The notes beneath the pieces are model-generated. The model did not search any database. It had not been told where the DNA came from and saw only the letters and a list, made by a program, of their open reading frames with translations. This document shows, piece after piece, positions 15,489 to 24,293 of a stretch of 64,000 nt of DNA. A program made the translations under genes and the position numbers. Positions within the stretch are counted from its first letter, which is position 1. Each line of letters starts with the position of its first letter. Where the stretch lies: the NCBI RefSeq assembly GCF_003367395.1, contig NZ_CP031417.1:2356001-2420000 (forward strand), given 5' to 3'. This DNA is from Pseudolabrys taiwanensis (GTDB lineage Bacteria > Pseudomonadota > Alphaproteobacteria > Rhizobiales > Xanthobacteraceae).

Positions 15489-18386
15489 ATGACGCGCGCC
15501 GTGCAGGCGGTCGCCGCTGTGCTTGCATTGGCAGCCGCCCTCGTGGCGGCCGTGCCCGTGCGCGCCGTCGAAGCGGTCAATGTGCGCGTCGACGCGCCGG
15601 CCATCGACATCACCGCCGCCACCGAGCGCCTCAAGACCGAGACCGACCGCATCCAGGTCTCGACCGCCCCGGGCCCGGACGGCATCGTCCGCCGCATCGA
15701 GGTGCGCGCCCGCGAGAGCAACAACAACTGGGCGGTGTTCGCGCTGACCAACAACAGCGACGAGCAGATCGACCGCCTGATCGTCGTGCCGCACTACCGG
15801 ATGGTCGGTTCCGGCCTCATCTGGCCCGACCTCGGCCTCTCGCGCGTCGCAGCCATCACGCCCTCGTCCGGCGACCGGCCGGTGCGGCAGGAGAACACGA
15901 CGTCCGACGTGTTCCGCGTCACGCTCGACCCCGGCACCGTCATCACCTTCGTCGCCGAGTTGCGCACCGATAACCTGCCGCAGATCTATCTGTGGGAGCC
16001 GGACGCCTACAAGGACAAGATCAACTCGTTCACGCTGTACTACGGCATCGTCATCGGCATCGCCGGCCTGCTGGCGCTGTTTCTCACCATCCTGTTCGTG
16101 GTGAAGGGCTCGGTGATGTTCCCCGCCGCGGCCGCGCTCGGCTGGGCGGTGCTGATCTATATCGGCATCGACTTCGGCTTCTGGGGCAAGGTGTTCGACA
16201 TGTCGGCCGGCGCCGAGCGCGTGTGGCGCGCCTGCGGCGAGGCGATCCTGTCGGCGACCTTGCTGGTGTTCCTGTTCGCCTATCTCAATCTCTCGCGCTG
16301 GCACGTGCGCTATGCGCACATCACCATCGCCTGGCTCGCGGCGCTGGCGGCGCTGATCGCCGTCGCGGTGTTCGATCCGGCGGTCGCCGCCGGCATCGCC
16401 CGTATCTCGCTCGCACTCATCGCCGTGTGCGGCCTGGCGCTGGTGATCTATCTCTCGACGCACGGCTTCGACCGCGCCGTGCTGCTCATCCCCACCTGGC
16501 TCCTGCTGGTGGTGTGGACTTTCGCCGCCGCGCTCGCCGTCAGCGGCTTCATCACCAACGACATCATCGGCCCCGCCTTGCTCGGCGGCCTGGTGCTGAT
16601 CGTGATGCTGATCGGCTTCACGGTGATGCAACACGCCTTTGCCGGCGGCATCACCCACGGCATCGTCTCCGACATCGAAAGACGGGCGCTCGCGCTGACC
16701 GGCGCCGGCGACATGATCTGGGACTGGGACGTCTCGGCCGACAAGGTCTACACCAGCCCCGAAACCGAACATCTGCTCGGTATGAAGCGCGGCGCGCTCG
16801 AAGGCCCCGCCGCCGTCTGGCTCGACGTGCTGCACCCGCTCGACCGCGACCGCTTCCGCGCCGCGCTCGACAACGCGGTCGAGCAGCGCCGCGGTCGCCT
16901 TACCCAGGATTTCCGCTTGCGCGCGCCGGACGGCCATTACGTCTGGCTGTCGCTGAAGGCGCGGCCGGTGGTCGGCTCCGACGGCGAAGTGGTGCGCCTC
17001 GTCGGCACGCTGAGCGACGTCACCGATTTCAAGAATGCGGAAGAGCGGCTGCTGTTCGACGCCGTGCACGACAACCTCACCGGCCTGCCGAACCGCGAAC
17101 TGTTCCTCGACCGTATGGAGGCGGCGTTCGCCTTCGCCCGCTCGGACTCGCAATTGCGTCCGTCCGTGCTGGTGATCGATCTCGACCGCTTCAAACAGGT
17201 CAACGATTCCGTCGGCATCGCCGTCGGCGACTCCATCCTGCTGACGCTGGCGCGGCGGCTGTCGCGCCTGCTGAAGCCGCAGGACACGCTGGCGCGTCTG
17301 TCGGGCGATCAGTTCGCGCTGATCCTGATGTCGGAGCGCGAGCCCGCGCGCATCGTCGCCTTCGCCGAAACCATGCGCCGCACCTTGCGCGCGCCGATCG
17401 CCTTCAACGACCGCGAAATCTTCCTCACCGCCTCGATCGGCATGGCGCTCGCCGAGAACCAGGCGCACCGGCCGGAGGAAGTGCTCAAGGACGCCGAACT
17501 CGCGATGTATCACGCCAAGCGCATCGGCGGCGACCGCATCGAAGTGTTCAAGCCGGCCATGCGCTCGCGCAAGACCGACCGCCTCACCATCGAGTCCGAA
17601 CTCCGCCGCGCCATCGAGCGCGAGGAGATCAAGGTGCAGTACCAGCCGATCGTGCGGCTCGAGGATCGCGCCATCGCCGGTTTCGAGGCGCTCGCGCGCT
17701 GGGAGCATCCCAAGCTCGGCCGGCTGTCGCCGTCGGAATTCATCTCCATCGCGGAGGAGATCGGGCTCATCGTCGACCTCGGCCTGTTCGTGCTCGACCG
17801 CTCGGCCAAGCAGCTCGCGCAGTGGCAGGCGGCGAACCGTGGCCGCGAACCGATGTTCGTCAGCGTCAACGTGTCGTCGCGGCAGCTGCTGCGTCACGAT
17901 CTGATCCAGGACCTGCGCGGCGTGCTCGGCCGCACCGCGCTGGTGCGCGGCACGCTCAAGCTCGAGATCACCGAGTCATTGGTGATGGAGAACCCGGAGC
18001 ACGCGGCGCAGATGCTGACGCGCATCAAGGAGCTGGGCGCCGGCCTGTCGCTCGACGACTTCGGCACCGGCCATTCCTCGCTCGCTTACCTGCAGCGCTT
18101 TCCGTTCGACACGATCAAGATCGACCAGTCATTCGTGCGCACGACATCGCGCGGCACGCGGCCGGTGATCCTGCGCTCTATCATCGGCCTCGCGCACGAT
18201 CTCGGCATGGAAGTGGTGGCGGAAGGCGCCGAGACCGACGGCGATGCGGTCGAGCTCTATCAGCTCGGCTGCGAATACGCGCAGGGCTTCGCCTTCGGCG
18301 AGCCGATGAGCGCGGAAGCGGCCGGCGATCTCATCGGCACGCAGCCGCAGCGCCGCCCGCTCTTGAAGGTCGTCGGCTCCGAGTAA
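15489..18386 (+). CDS. Membrane-bound PAS-GGDEF-EAL protein, probable cyclic-di-GMP phosphodiesterase
   Basis: A 965-residue protein. It has a signal peptide (to about residue 28), a periplasmic sensory domain (about 30-175, resembling 7TMR-DISM extracellular domains), seven or so membrane helices (about 178-385), a PAS domain with PAC (about 400-515, GDMIWDWDV...), GGDEF (about 525-690) and EAL (about 700-955). The GGDEF signature is degenerate (SGDQF), so cyclase activity is unlikely. The EAL domain keeps FEALARWEHP, NVSSRQL, ITESLVME, DDFGTGHSSLAYL and AEGAET, so it should hydrolyse cyclic-di-GMP. ATG 15489 gives the signal peptide directly. It is preceded by an unusual structured leader. 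Confidence 0.88.
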   Translation: MTRAVQAVAAVLALAAALVAAVPVRAVEAVNVRVDAPAIDITAATERLKTETDRIQVSTAPGPDGIVRRIEVRARESNNNWAVFALTNNSDEQIDRLIVVPHYRMVGSGLIWPDLGLSRVAAITPSSGDRPVRQENTTSDVFRVTLDPGTVITFVAELRTDNLPQIYLWEPDAYKDKINSFTLYYGIVIGIAGLLALFLTILFVVKGSVMFPAAAALGWAVLIYIGIDFGFWGKVFDMSAGAERVWRACGEAILSATLLVFLFAYLNLSRWHVRYAHITIAWLAALAALIAVAVFDPAVAAGIARISLALIAVCGLALVIYLSTHGFDRAVLLIPTWLLLVVWTFAAALAVSGFITNDIIGPALLGGLVLIVMLIGFTVMQHAFAGGITHGIVSDIERRALALTGAGDMIWDWDVSADKVYTSPETEHLLGMKRGALEGPAAVWLDVLHPLDRDRFRAALDNAVEQRRGRLTQDFRLRAPDGHYVWLSLKARPVVGSDGEVVRLVGTLSDVTDFKNAEERLLFDAVHDNLTGLPNRELFLDRMEAAFAFARSDSQLRPSVLVIDLDRFKQVNDSVGIAVGDSILLTLARRLSRLLKPQDTLARLSGDQFALILMSEREPARIVAFAETMRRTLRAPIAFNDREIFLTASIGMALAENQAHRPEEVLKDAELAMYHAKRIGGDRIEVFKPAMRSRKTDRLTIESELRRAIEREEIKVQYQPIVRLEDRAIAGFEALARWEHPKLGRLSPSEFISIAEEIGLIVDLGLFVLDRSAKQLAQWQAANRGREPMFVSVNVSSRQLLRHDLIQDLRGVLGRTALVRGTLKLEITESLVMENPEHAAQMLTRIKELGAGLSLDDFGTGHSSLAYLQRFPFDTIKIDQSFVRTTSRGTRPVILRSIIGLAHDLGMEVVAEGAETDGDAVELYQLGCEYAQGFAFGEPMSAEAAGDLIGTQPQRRPLLKVVGSE

Positions 18387-18444
18387 CGGCAGGCGCGAAG
18401 CGCCACCAAATGCCGAGCGCTTTACGCGCGCGGCATGAACAGCC

Positions 18445-19128
18445 TCAGTGCACGAACGCGCCCTTCGCCATCATCAAATGGTGATATTGGTGATGCGCGC
18501 CCTGCACCATGATGCCCATGAAACCGAGCGCCTTCAGCTTGACGAGCGGCTGCGCCGCGCTCGCCTGCACCGTGAGCGTCACGCCGTTCGGCAGGTCCGC
18601 GGTCTTCGCGTCCCAGCCGAGCGCCGCGAGCTCATGCACATGCGCTGGCACCATGCGCTTGATGGCGGCCAGCGTACGGCCCTCGCCGGTCACCGCGATT
18701 TCGATGCCGTTGTCGAGCACGCGCTCGTTCGCCGCCGCATGCAACGTCACTTCGTTCATGTCGATCAGGTGTTCGCGCAGCGCGCCGATGTTCACCTTCG
18801 ACCAATCGGTCTTCGGATCGTTCTCGAGAATCCGCACCACTTCCTGGATGGCGCCGAAGGCATCCTGCCCCGGCGCGGTCGGCACCCCGCCCTCCTCCTG
18901 AGCGACGCCAGGGCCGTGCATCATCCCGCCCTGCATCATCCGGCCATGCATGCCGCCGCCCATGCCGCCTTGCATCATCGGCCCTTTTGACATGCCACCC
19001 TGCATCATCTGCTGATGCATCTGGCCGTGCATGCCCATCGGTCCGTCGTTCGACTGGGCGAAGGCGTAGGCCGAAACGCCGAGCACCGCGGCACCGATCG
19101 CCAGCGTCTTCCAGGTCATAATCGTCAT
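18445..19128 (-). CDS. Exported Met/Gly/His-rich protein, probable metal-binding
   Basis: A 227-residue protein with a signal peptide (TLAIGAAVLGVSAYAFAQS), then a repetitive low-complexity stretch at about residues 28-75 made of units such as HGQMHQQMMQGGMSKGPMM that contains about 20 Met. The rest is a compact domain (about 90-215) ending in HHQYHHLMMAKGAFVH. Periplasmic Met/His clusters commonly bind Cu(I) or Ag(I), so a role in copper handling is inferred. ATG 19119 is an alternative start. The gene follows a Crp/Fnr regulator gene on the same strand, 66 bp away. Confidence 0.72.
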   Translation of the reverse strand: MTIMTWKTLAIGAAVLGVSAYAFAQSNDGPMGMHGQMHQQMMQGGMSKGPMMQGGMGGGMHGRMMQGGMMHGPGVAQEEGGVPTAPGQDAFGAIQEVVRILENDPKTDWSKVNIGALREHLIDMNEVTLHAAANERVLDNGIEIAVTGEGRTLAAIKRMVPAHVHELAALGWDAKTADLPNGVTLTVQASAAQPLVKLKALGFMGIMVQGAHHQYHHLMMAKGAFVH

Positions 19129-19194
19129 CGCATGCCTCTTCGCGTTCTGCCCCGGCTCGCTTATTAGCGCGGCGGGCGCACCCCGCCTATGATC

Positions 19195-19803
19195 CTAATC
19201 ATACGCGCGGGCGAGGACGATCCTGCCTTTGCCGCGCTTGATCTCGCCGGCCCGCTCGAGCGCCGCCAAGGTGCGGTAGAGCGCTTCATGCGTCAGGCCG
19301 AGTTCAGCGGCCAATTCCTTCAAGGTACCGCGCAGCGCGACGGTGCGGCCGTCCGCGCCGGCATTGAGCACGAGGTAATGGTGCAGGCGCTCGCGCGCGG
19401 AACGGATATTGCGCTGTTCGAGGCGCGCGCGCAGCTTCATCACCTGACGCGCCAGCATCGCGGTGAAAGCCTGCGCTGCCCGCGGATCGCGCGCGAAGGC
19501 GTCGAGCATGACCTTCTTCGGATAAAGGCGGACAATAGCCGGCGTGCTGGCGATGGCGTCGCAATGATAGGCGGGCGAGAACAACGACGCCTCGGCGACG
19601 GTGTCGCCCGGACCCGCGACATGCAGAACCGTCTCGTGCCCGCCGGCATCGACACGCGCCAGCCGCACGCGGCCGCTGACGATCTCGCACGGGCCCGCCG
19701 CCTTGTCGCCCAGCCTGAACAGCGCCTCGCCCGCTTCGAGTTTGCGCTCGATGGCAGCCGCGCGCACCGGCGCCGGCAGCCAATCGTGCGCCGGCTTCAC
19801 CAC
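19195..19803 (-). CDS. Crp/Fnr-family transcriptional regulator
   Basis: A 202-residue regulator with a cNMP-type beta barrel (about 15-110, LEAGEALFRLGDKAAGPCEI, GHETVLHVAGPGDTVAEASLF) and a C-terminal winged helix (LKELAAELGLTHEALYRTLA). The N-terminal Cys cluster of FNR is missing; a single Cys remains in GPCEIVSG. The ligand is therefore unknown. The start is GTG and overlaps the 3' end of the NUDIX gene by 7 bp, so the two are coupled. The downstream Met-rich gene is a plausible target. Confidence 0.85.
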   Translation of the reverse strand: MVKPAHDWLPAPVRAAAIERKLEAGEALFRLGDKAAGPCEIVSGRVRLARVDAGGHETVLHVAGPGDTVAEASLFSPAYHCDAIASTPAIVRLYPKKVMLDAFARDPRAAQAFTAMLARQVMKLRARLEQRNIRSARERLHHYLVLNAGADGRTVALRGTLKELAAELGLTHEALYRTLAALERAGEIKRGKGRIVLARAYD

Positions 19804-20273
19804 AGTTCGCTCACCGGCGCGCCGGCGAAGACCTCGGCGATCCGCGCGCGCGCCGCACGCGTCGTATCCGACGGCAGCGCATCGATCGGGAAGAAGCCGT
19901 GCGCCACGATCTCACGGTTGGGCGTGGGCGGGGTGTCCTGGCGGAAGTCGCGGACGATGTAGAGCGCGACATGATCGCGACGCGAAACACGCCGGTTGTG
20001 AAACATGCCGTGCAGCGTCGGCGTGCCGGTGAGGACGATGTTGCCTTCCTCCTCGAGCTCACGGGTCAGCGCCGTCAACAGCGTCTCGCCGGTCTCCACG
20101 CCGCCCCCCGGCAGGTGCCAGCCGGAGACGTAGGAGTGCTTGACCAGGAACACGCGGTCGGAGCCGTCGATCACCATGCCGACGGCGCCCAAGGTCGCCC
20201 CGCGGGCGAAGCGGAAATAGAGGTGGAACAGCCGCCGCAGCAGCGGTTCCAGCTTGCGACGCCACTCGTCCAA
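19797..20273 (-). CDS. NUDIX hydrolase
   Basis: A 158-residue protein with the complete NUDIX box GGVETGETLLTALTRELEEE followed by GN (pattern GX5EX7REUXEEXG) near residues 56-78, preceded by the family strand VFLVKHSYVSGWHLPGGG. It hydrolyses a nucleoside diphosphate linked to some moiety; the substrate is unknown. Its length and the GWHLPGGG context fit a general NUDIX protein. The start codon appears to be TTG at 20273; no in-frame ATG is better placed. Its stop overlaps the Crp/Fnr gene. Confidence 0.83.
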   Translation of the reverse strand: MDEWRRKLEPLLRRLFHLYFRFARGATLGAVGMVIDGSDRVFLVKHSYVSGWHLPGGGVETGETLLTALTRELEEEGNIVLTGTPTLHGMFHNRRVSRRDHVALYIVRDFRQDTPPTPNREIVAHGFFPIDALPSDTTRAARARIAEVFAGAPVSELW

Positions 20274-20360
20274 TCCGCGTCTCCTTGGTCCAATGCCGTT
20301 CTAGAGGGCGATTGTCCGCGGCGGAAGCACGATCAAACCTCGCCGCTGCCTCTTGCCTAG

Positions 20361-20377
20361 TTTAGAATATTTCTAAT
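20361..20377 (+). promoter_or_regulatory. ICE-type Irr operator upstream of mbfA
   Basis: TTTAGAATATTTCTAAT matches the iron-control element of rhizobia (TTTAGAA-N3-TTCTAAA) at 16 of 17 positions and is 48 bp upstream of the mbfA start, next to AT-rich sequence (TATAGAG) that could be its -10 box. Irr is known to repress mbfA under iron limitation in Bradyrhizobium and Agrobacterium. Confidence 0.82.
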
Positions 20378-20425
20378 ATAGAGAGCCACGCCCCGTCATA
20401 CCGTCCTGCCCAGAAGAGGCCTTCC

Positions 20426-21385
20426 GTGAAGCGATTTTCCGACCTGACCGAGCAGGAAGTGCTGGCCCTGGCCATCACCAACGAGGAAGAGGACAGCCGC
20501 ATCTACCGCGGTTTCGCCGAGGGCCTGCGCGACCAGTTTCCGTCCTCCGCCAAAGTGTTCGACCAGATGGCGGACGAGGAGGTGGTCCACCGCACCCGGC
20601 TTTTCGAGATGTACCGGGAGAAATTCGGCGAATACCTGCCGCTCATCCGCCGCCAGGACGTGAAGGGCTTCATCCATCACAAATCGGCGCTCTGGCTGAT
20701 GCGGCCGCTCGGCCTCGAGGAAGTGCGCAAATTCGCCGAAAGCATGGAGTTCGAAGCCGAGCGCTTCTATCGGCGCGCGGCCGAACAGGCGCGCGACGCC
20801 TCGGTGCGCCAGCTGCTGGTCGACCTGGCCGAGGCCGAAGCCGGCCATGAATCGCTGGCTCAGAAGCTCTCCGAAAGCATCCTCACCAAGGGTGCGCGCG
20901 AGAAAGAAGACGAGACGGCGCGGCGCATGTTCGTGCTGCAATACGTGCAGCCCGGCCTCGCCGGCCTGATGGACGGCTCGGTGTCGACGCTCGCGCCGTT
21001 GTTCGCGGCCGCCTTCGCCACACACAACACGTGGGAGACGTTCCTCGTCGGCATGGCGGCGTCGGTGGGCGCCGGCATCTCGATGGGCTTTGCCGAGGCC
21101 TTGTCGGACGACGGCTCGCTGACCGGCCGCGGCACGCCGTGGCTGCGCGGCGCGGTCTGCGGCCTGATGACCACCGTCGGCGGTCTCGGCCACACGCTGC
21201 CCTACCTCATTCCCGATTTCTACATCGCGACGATCATTTCGTTCGTCGTCGTCATCGCCGAACTGTGGGCGATCTCGTGGATCCGCACCAAGTTCATGGA
21301 TACGCCGTTCCTGCAGGCCGCGTTCCAGGTGGTGGTCGGCGGCGTGCTGGTGTTCCTCGCCGGCATCTTGATCGGGAGTTCGTGA
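20426..21385 (+). CDS. mbfA: Membrane-bound ferritin-like iron exporter MbfA (rubrerythrin + VIT1-like)
   Basis: A 319-residue protein with an N-terminal ferritin-like/rubrerythrin domain (about 1-155) carrying di-iron ligands in EEEDSRIYRGF, ADEEVVHRTRLF, MEFEAERFY and EAEAGHESLAQ. A C-terminal VIT1/CCC1-like membrane domain follows (about 165-319) with GLMDGSVSTLAPLFAAAFA and four further hydrophobic segments. MbfA homologues export iron and protect against iron and peroxide stress in Bradyrhizobium and Agrobacterium. The Irr-type ICE box 48 bp upstream matches that regulation. Monocistronic, with repeats after it. Confidence 0.92.
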   Translation: MKRFSDLTEQEVLALAITNEEEDSRIYRGFAEGLRDQFPSSAKVFDQMADEEVVHRTRLFEMYREKFGEYLPLIRRQDVKGFIHHKSALWLMRPLGLEEVRKFAESMEFEAERFYRRAAEQARDASVRQLLVDLAEAEAGHESLAQKLSESILTKGAREKEDETARRMFVLQYVQPGLAGLMDGSVSTLAPLFAAAFATHNTWETFLVGMAASVGAGISMGFAEALSDDGSLTGRGTPWLRGAVCGLMTTVGGLGHTLPYLIPDFYIATIISFVVVIAELWAISWIRTKFMDTPFLQAAFQVVVGGVLVFLAGILIGSS

Positions 21386-21397
21386 TAACCGCCACCG

Positions 21398-21494
21398 CCA
21401 TCGCCCGCGAAAGCGGGCGAACCAGTATCCCCGGTGCGCGCGTCAATGGGCGCGACAGTGAGTACTGGATGCCCCGCTTGCGCGGGGCATGACA
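21398..21494. repeat. Dispersed palindromic repeat
   Basis: CGCCCGCGAAAGCGGGCG on the left and GCCCCGCTTGCGCGGGGC on the right flank CCAGTA...TACTGG. This is the CCCGC-hairpin family. It fills the gap between mbfA and the phosphoesterase gene. Confidence 0.7.
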
Positions 21495-21513
21495 GTCTGA
21501 AATTGATCTGCCG

Positions 21514-22395
21514 ATGTTCACCCTCGCCCACCTTTCCGATCCGCATATTCCGCCGCTGCCCGAGCCGACCTGGCAGGAACTGCTCGGCAAACGCGTCACC
21601 GGCTACATCAACTGGCGGCGTAAGCGGCGCTTCATTCACGATGGCGCCGTGCTGGAGCGGCTCATCGACGATCTCAAGCGCCAGGCGCCCGACCACATCG
21701 CCGTGACCGGCGATCTCGCCAATATCGCACTGGCGGCGGAGTTTGCCCGCGGCCGCGACTGGCTCGAACATCTCGGCTCCTCGCGCGACGTCAGCCTCGT
21801 GCCCGGCAACCACGACATCTATGTCCCGGAAGCCGCGCTGTTCGCCGCGCGGCAATGGGGCAGCTACATGACGGACGACGCCGGCACGCCCGGATTTCCT
21901 TATGTCCGCAAGCGCGGCAACATCGCGCTGATCGGCGTCTCGAGCGGCGTGCCGACCGCGCCCTTCCTCGCCACCGGCTGGATCGGCACGACGCAGCTCA
22001 CGGCGCTGGCCGCGCAGCTCGAGACGCTGAAGAACGAAGGCTTCTTCCGCGTCGTGATGATTCATCATCCGCCGGTGACTAAGGCCGCGCGGCACAAGCA
22101 GCTGCTGGACGCCTCCGTCTTCCGCCAGGTGATATCGCGGCACGGCGCCGAGCTGATCCTGCACGGCCACGATCATCTGCACATGATCAATTGGCTGTAC
22201 GGTCCGGACGAGACGCGCGTGCCGGCGATCGGTGTGCCGTCGGCCTCGGCCGTGCCCGGCACCGACAAGGACGCGGCGGCCTATCATCTCTATGTCATCG
22301 ACAGCCAACCCGGCGCTTCGCGCATCGAACTGATCTCGCGCGGCGTCACGGCTCAAGGCGATGTCGTCGAAGAGAAGCGGATGATGGTGGAGTAG
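21514..22395 (+). CDS. Calcineurin-like metallophosphoesterase
   Basis: A 293-residue protein with the full metal-site motif set: LAHLSDPHI (D-x-H) at the N-terminus, VTGDLAN (GD) near 66, VPGNHD near 93 (GNHD), MIHHPPV near 188 and LHGHDHLH (GHxH) near 222. The family cleaves phosphodiester or phosphomonoester bonds; the closest known class is 3',5'-cAMP phosphodiesterase (CpdA)-like or UDP-diacylglucosamine hydrolase-like, which cannot be separated here. Cytoplasmic, no signal peptide. Confidence 0.88.
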   Translation: MFTLAHLSDPHIPPLPEPTWQELLGKRVTGYINWRRKRRFIHDGAVLERLIDDLKRQAPDHIAVTGDLANIALAAEFARGRDWLEHLGSSRDVSLVPGNHDIYVPEAALFAARQWGSYMTDDAGTPGFPYVRKRGNIALIGVSSGVPTAPFLATGWIGTTQLTALAAQLETLKNEGFFRVVMIHHPPVTKAARHKQLLDASVFRQVISRHGAELILHGHDHLHMINWLYGPDETRVPAIGVPSASAVPGTDKDAAAYHLYVIDSQPGASRIELISRGVTAQGDVVEEKRMMVE

Positions 22396-22396
22396 C

Positions 22397-22690
22397 TGTC
22401 CGTCGTCACCGGACGGCTGAGCGATAGCGAAGGAGACCCGGGACCGATACGCCGCAGTCTATCGAGAGGACACGGCGATGGGCCCCCGCCTTCGCGGGGA
22501 CGACAAGAACTGTCGCGGCCGCGGCACGCCCTCTCTCCCATGTCATTGCCGGGCTTAGCCCGTCGAAGATGGGCGTGAACGCCCTTATGACCCGGCAATC
22601 CATGAGGCTGTGCCGCTCGCACAACGGTCCGTACAGCTCTCACTTGCGGATTTGGACACGGATGCGCGGGTCAAGCCCACGCATGACGCC
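22397..22690. repeat. Two palindromic repeat elements filling a 333-bp non-coding gap
   Basis: The gap between the phosphoesterase stop and the convergent gene at 22729 contains no gene. Positions 22397-22508 hold a relative of the element at 15129 (GTCCGTCGTCACCGGACGG at the start, CGCGGGGACGAC at the end). Positions 22540-22690 hold an ATTGCCGGG...CCCGGCAAT pair and GCGCGGGTCAAGCCCACGCATGACG, an ATGCCCGGC-type derivative. Confidence 0.65.
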
Positions 22691-22728
22691 GAGCGTGTGG
22701 CGTCTTCATCGCGCTCGAGAATGCGCTA

Positions 22729-23289
22729 TTAAGGCCGCGGTCCCTGCAGCAGCGCCAGCACGAACAGCGCGCCGATGCCGACGATCAGGCCGTAGATAAA
22801 GGCGCGGATGGCGCGCCAGCGGTTACGGCGGCGCTGCGTGCGCATAACGGTTTGCGCCAGCGGCCGCCCCGCGTCGTCGGCCAAGGCGCGTTCGCGCTCG
22901 ACCATCCGGCGGGCGACATAGCGCGTGACCTCCTGCACCATGTCCGGCACGTCGTAGCTTTCGGCGAGCACGGCGCGGCCATAGCGGGTGTCCTGCACGA
23001 AACGGTATTGGCGCTTGTCGCGGCCCATCTCGACATGCGCGACCACGTCGATCCAGAGGCGGGGCACGTCGCCGCGCGAGACGCCACGGTCAAACAGCTC
23101 GACGTCGTCGGGAATGTCCTTGAACAGCGGATCGAGCGCCTCGTTCAACAGCTCGAGCCTGGCGAGTTCAGCGTCGCGCAGATCGACGACGACGGCCGAA
23201 CGCTCGGCCGCCTCGATGCGCGCTTCCCGCACGGCATCCTTGAGCGGGGTTGCCGCTTCAGCCTCGGTTTGCTTACCCGGTCCGACCAT
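22729..23289 (-). CDS. Conserved-looking hypothetical protein with C-terminal membrane anchor
   Basis: A 186-residue protein, cytoplasmic for about 155 residues and ending in one membrane helix (IRAFIYGLIVGIGALFVLALL) with only five residues beyond, a tail-anchor-like layout. The middle part (DVPRLWIDVVAHVEMGRDKRQYRFVQDTRYGRAVLAES) looks like a compact domain. I do not recognise a family. It is probably monocistronic. Confidence 0.65.
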   Translation of the reverse strand: MVGPGKQTEAEAATPLKDAVREARIEAAERSAVVVDLRDAELARLELLNEALDPLFKDIPDDVELFDRGVSRGDVPRLWIDVVAHVEMGRDKRQYRFVQDTRYGRAVLAESYDVPDMVQEVTRYVARRMVERERALADDAGRPLAQTVMRTQRRRNRWRAIRAFIYGLIVGIGALFVLALLQGPRP

Positions 23290-23359
23290 TCGTTAATAAT
23301 AGCAGGCCTGTGGGCATGAGGCAAAGCGGATCAGTGTGACTTTTCAATAGCTTTCCTGG

Positions 23360-24145
23360 TTAACCACCGGGGGCGTGCAGGCCATAGGCCGCTCCCCAGG
23401 CAAGACCCGATTCGGTCGCCGTCCGCGGCTTGTATTCCGCACCGATCCAATGCGGATAGCCGAGCCGGTCGATCTCGGCGAAGACGAAGGGATAGTTGAT
23501 CTCGCCATCGCCGTCCGGCTCGTGCCGCACCGGCACCTGCGAGCATTGCACATGCGCGATCAGCGGCTGGTACTTCTTGAAGCGCTCGATGAGATCGCCG
23601 CCAACGATCTGCATGTGATAGAAATCGTACTGGATGAATACGTTGTCGCTGCCGACCTGGCCGATGATGTCGGCCGCGTGCGCAAGCTCGCTCAGAAAAT
23701 AGTTCGGCATGTCGCGCGGATTGATCGGCTCGAGATAGAGCTTGACGTTGCGCGCTGCCGCCTGGTCGGCGGCCCATTTCAGGTTTTCAACGTACGTCGT
23801 CTCCGCCGCGCGCCTATGCTCCGGCGCGACCTTGCCGGCAAGACAGTGGATGGCAAGGCCGCCGACGGTCGTCACATAATCGAGCGTCTGAGCGAAAATC
23901 GCCCGCCAGTCGCGTTCGCGGCCGGGCAACGCGCCAAGACCGAAGTCGTCCGGGCCGCCCTGCGGCGTGTTGATGCCGAGCACTTTGAGATTGTTACGTT
24001 CGACCGCGTGCTTGAAATCGGCGGCCGGGACATCCGGAAAGCGTCCTTCGATCGCTTGAAAACCGCAAGCCGCCGCGGCGTCGATCCGCGCCAGCAGAGG
24101 CCGGTCGGTGAACAGATAGCCGAGATGCGCGGAAAAACGTGGCAT
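23360..24145 (-). CDS. hyi: Hydroxypyruvate isomerase / OtnI family TIM-barrel isomerase
   Basis: A 261-residue AP-endonuclease-2-like barrel. Landmarks are MPRFSAHLGYLFTDRP at the start, GINTPQGG near 57, LYLEPINPRDMPNYFL near 137 (metal-ligand Glu in LEPIN), QYDFYHMQIVGGD near 172 and WIGAEYKP near 235 (catalytic Glu). This set is typical of hydroxypyruvate isomerase (hydroxypyruvate to tartronate semialdehyde); the related 2-oxo-tetronate isomerase OtnI is the alternative. The usual glyoxylate partners (gcl, glxR) are not in the window. Confidence 0.82.
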   Translation of the reverse strand: MPRFSAHLGYLFTDRPLLARIDAAAACGFQAIEGRFPDVPAADFKHAVERNNLKVLGINTPQGGPDDFGLGALPGRERDWRAIFAQTLDYVTTVGGLAIHCLAGKVAPEHRRAAETTYVENLKWAADQAAARNVKLYLEPINPRDMPNYFLSELAHAADIIGQVGSDNVFIQYDFYHMQIVGGDLIERFKKYQPLIAHVQCSQVPVRHEPDGDGEINYPFVFAEIDRLGYPHWIGAEYKPRTATESGLAWGAAYGLHAPGG

Positions 24146-24182
24146 GTCTTCTCCCCCCTTTGACTTGCCGCACGATTATATC

Positions 24183-24271
24183 CGTTCGTCCCCGCAAAAG
24201 CGGCGACCCAGCGCAGCCTTAGCTGTCGGAACGACAGCGCTGGATTCCCGCTTGCGCGGGAATGAGCGGAG
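24183..24271. repeat. Dispersed palindromic repeat (CCCGC type)
   Basis: CGTTCGTCCCCGCAAAAGCGG at the left, TGTCGGAACGACA in the centre and TTCCCGCTTGCGCGGGAA at the right. It occupies most of the gap between the alpha/beta-hydrolase and hyi genes, which are both on the minus strand. Confidence 0.7.
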
Positions 24272-24293
24272 TATGCGGAAACGCTTCAGACGA

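Noticed and set aside
14049..17897. A 1282-residue open frame on the minus strand
   Set aside because: It is antisense to the quinone oxidoreductase gene, the structured leader and the GGDEF-EAL gene. Its sequence is Arg/His/Ala/Gly-rich without domains, as expected of the mirrored codon bias of GC-rich genes.
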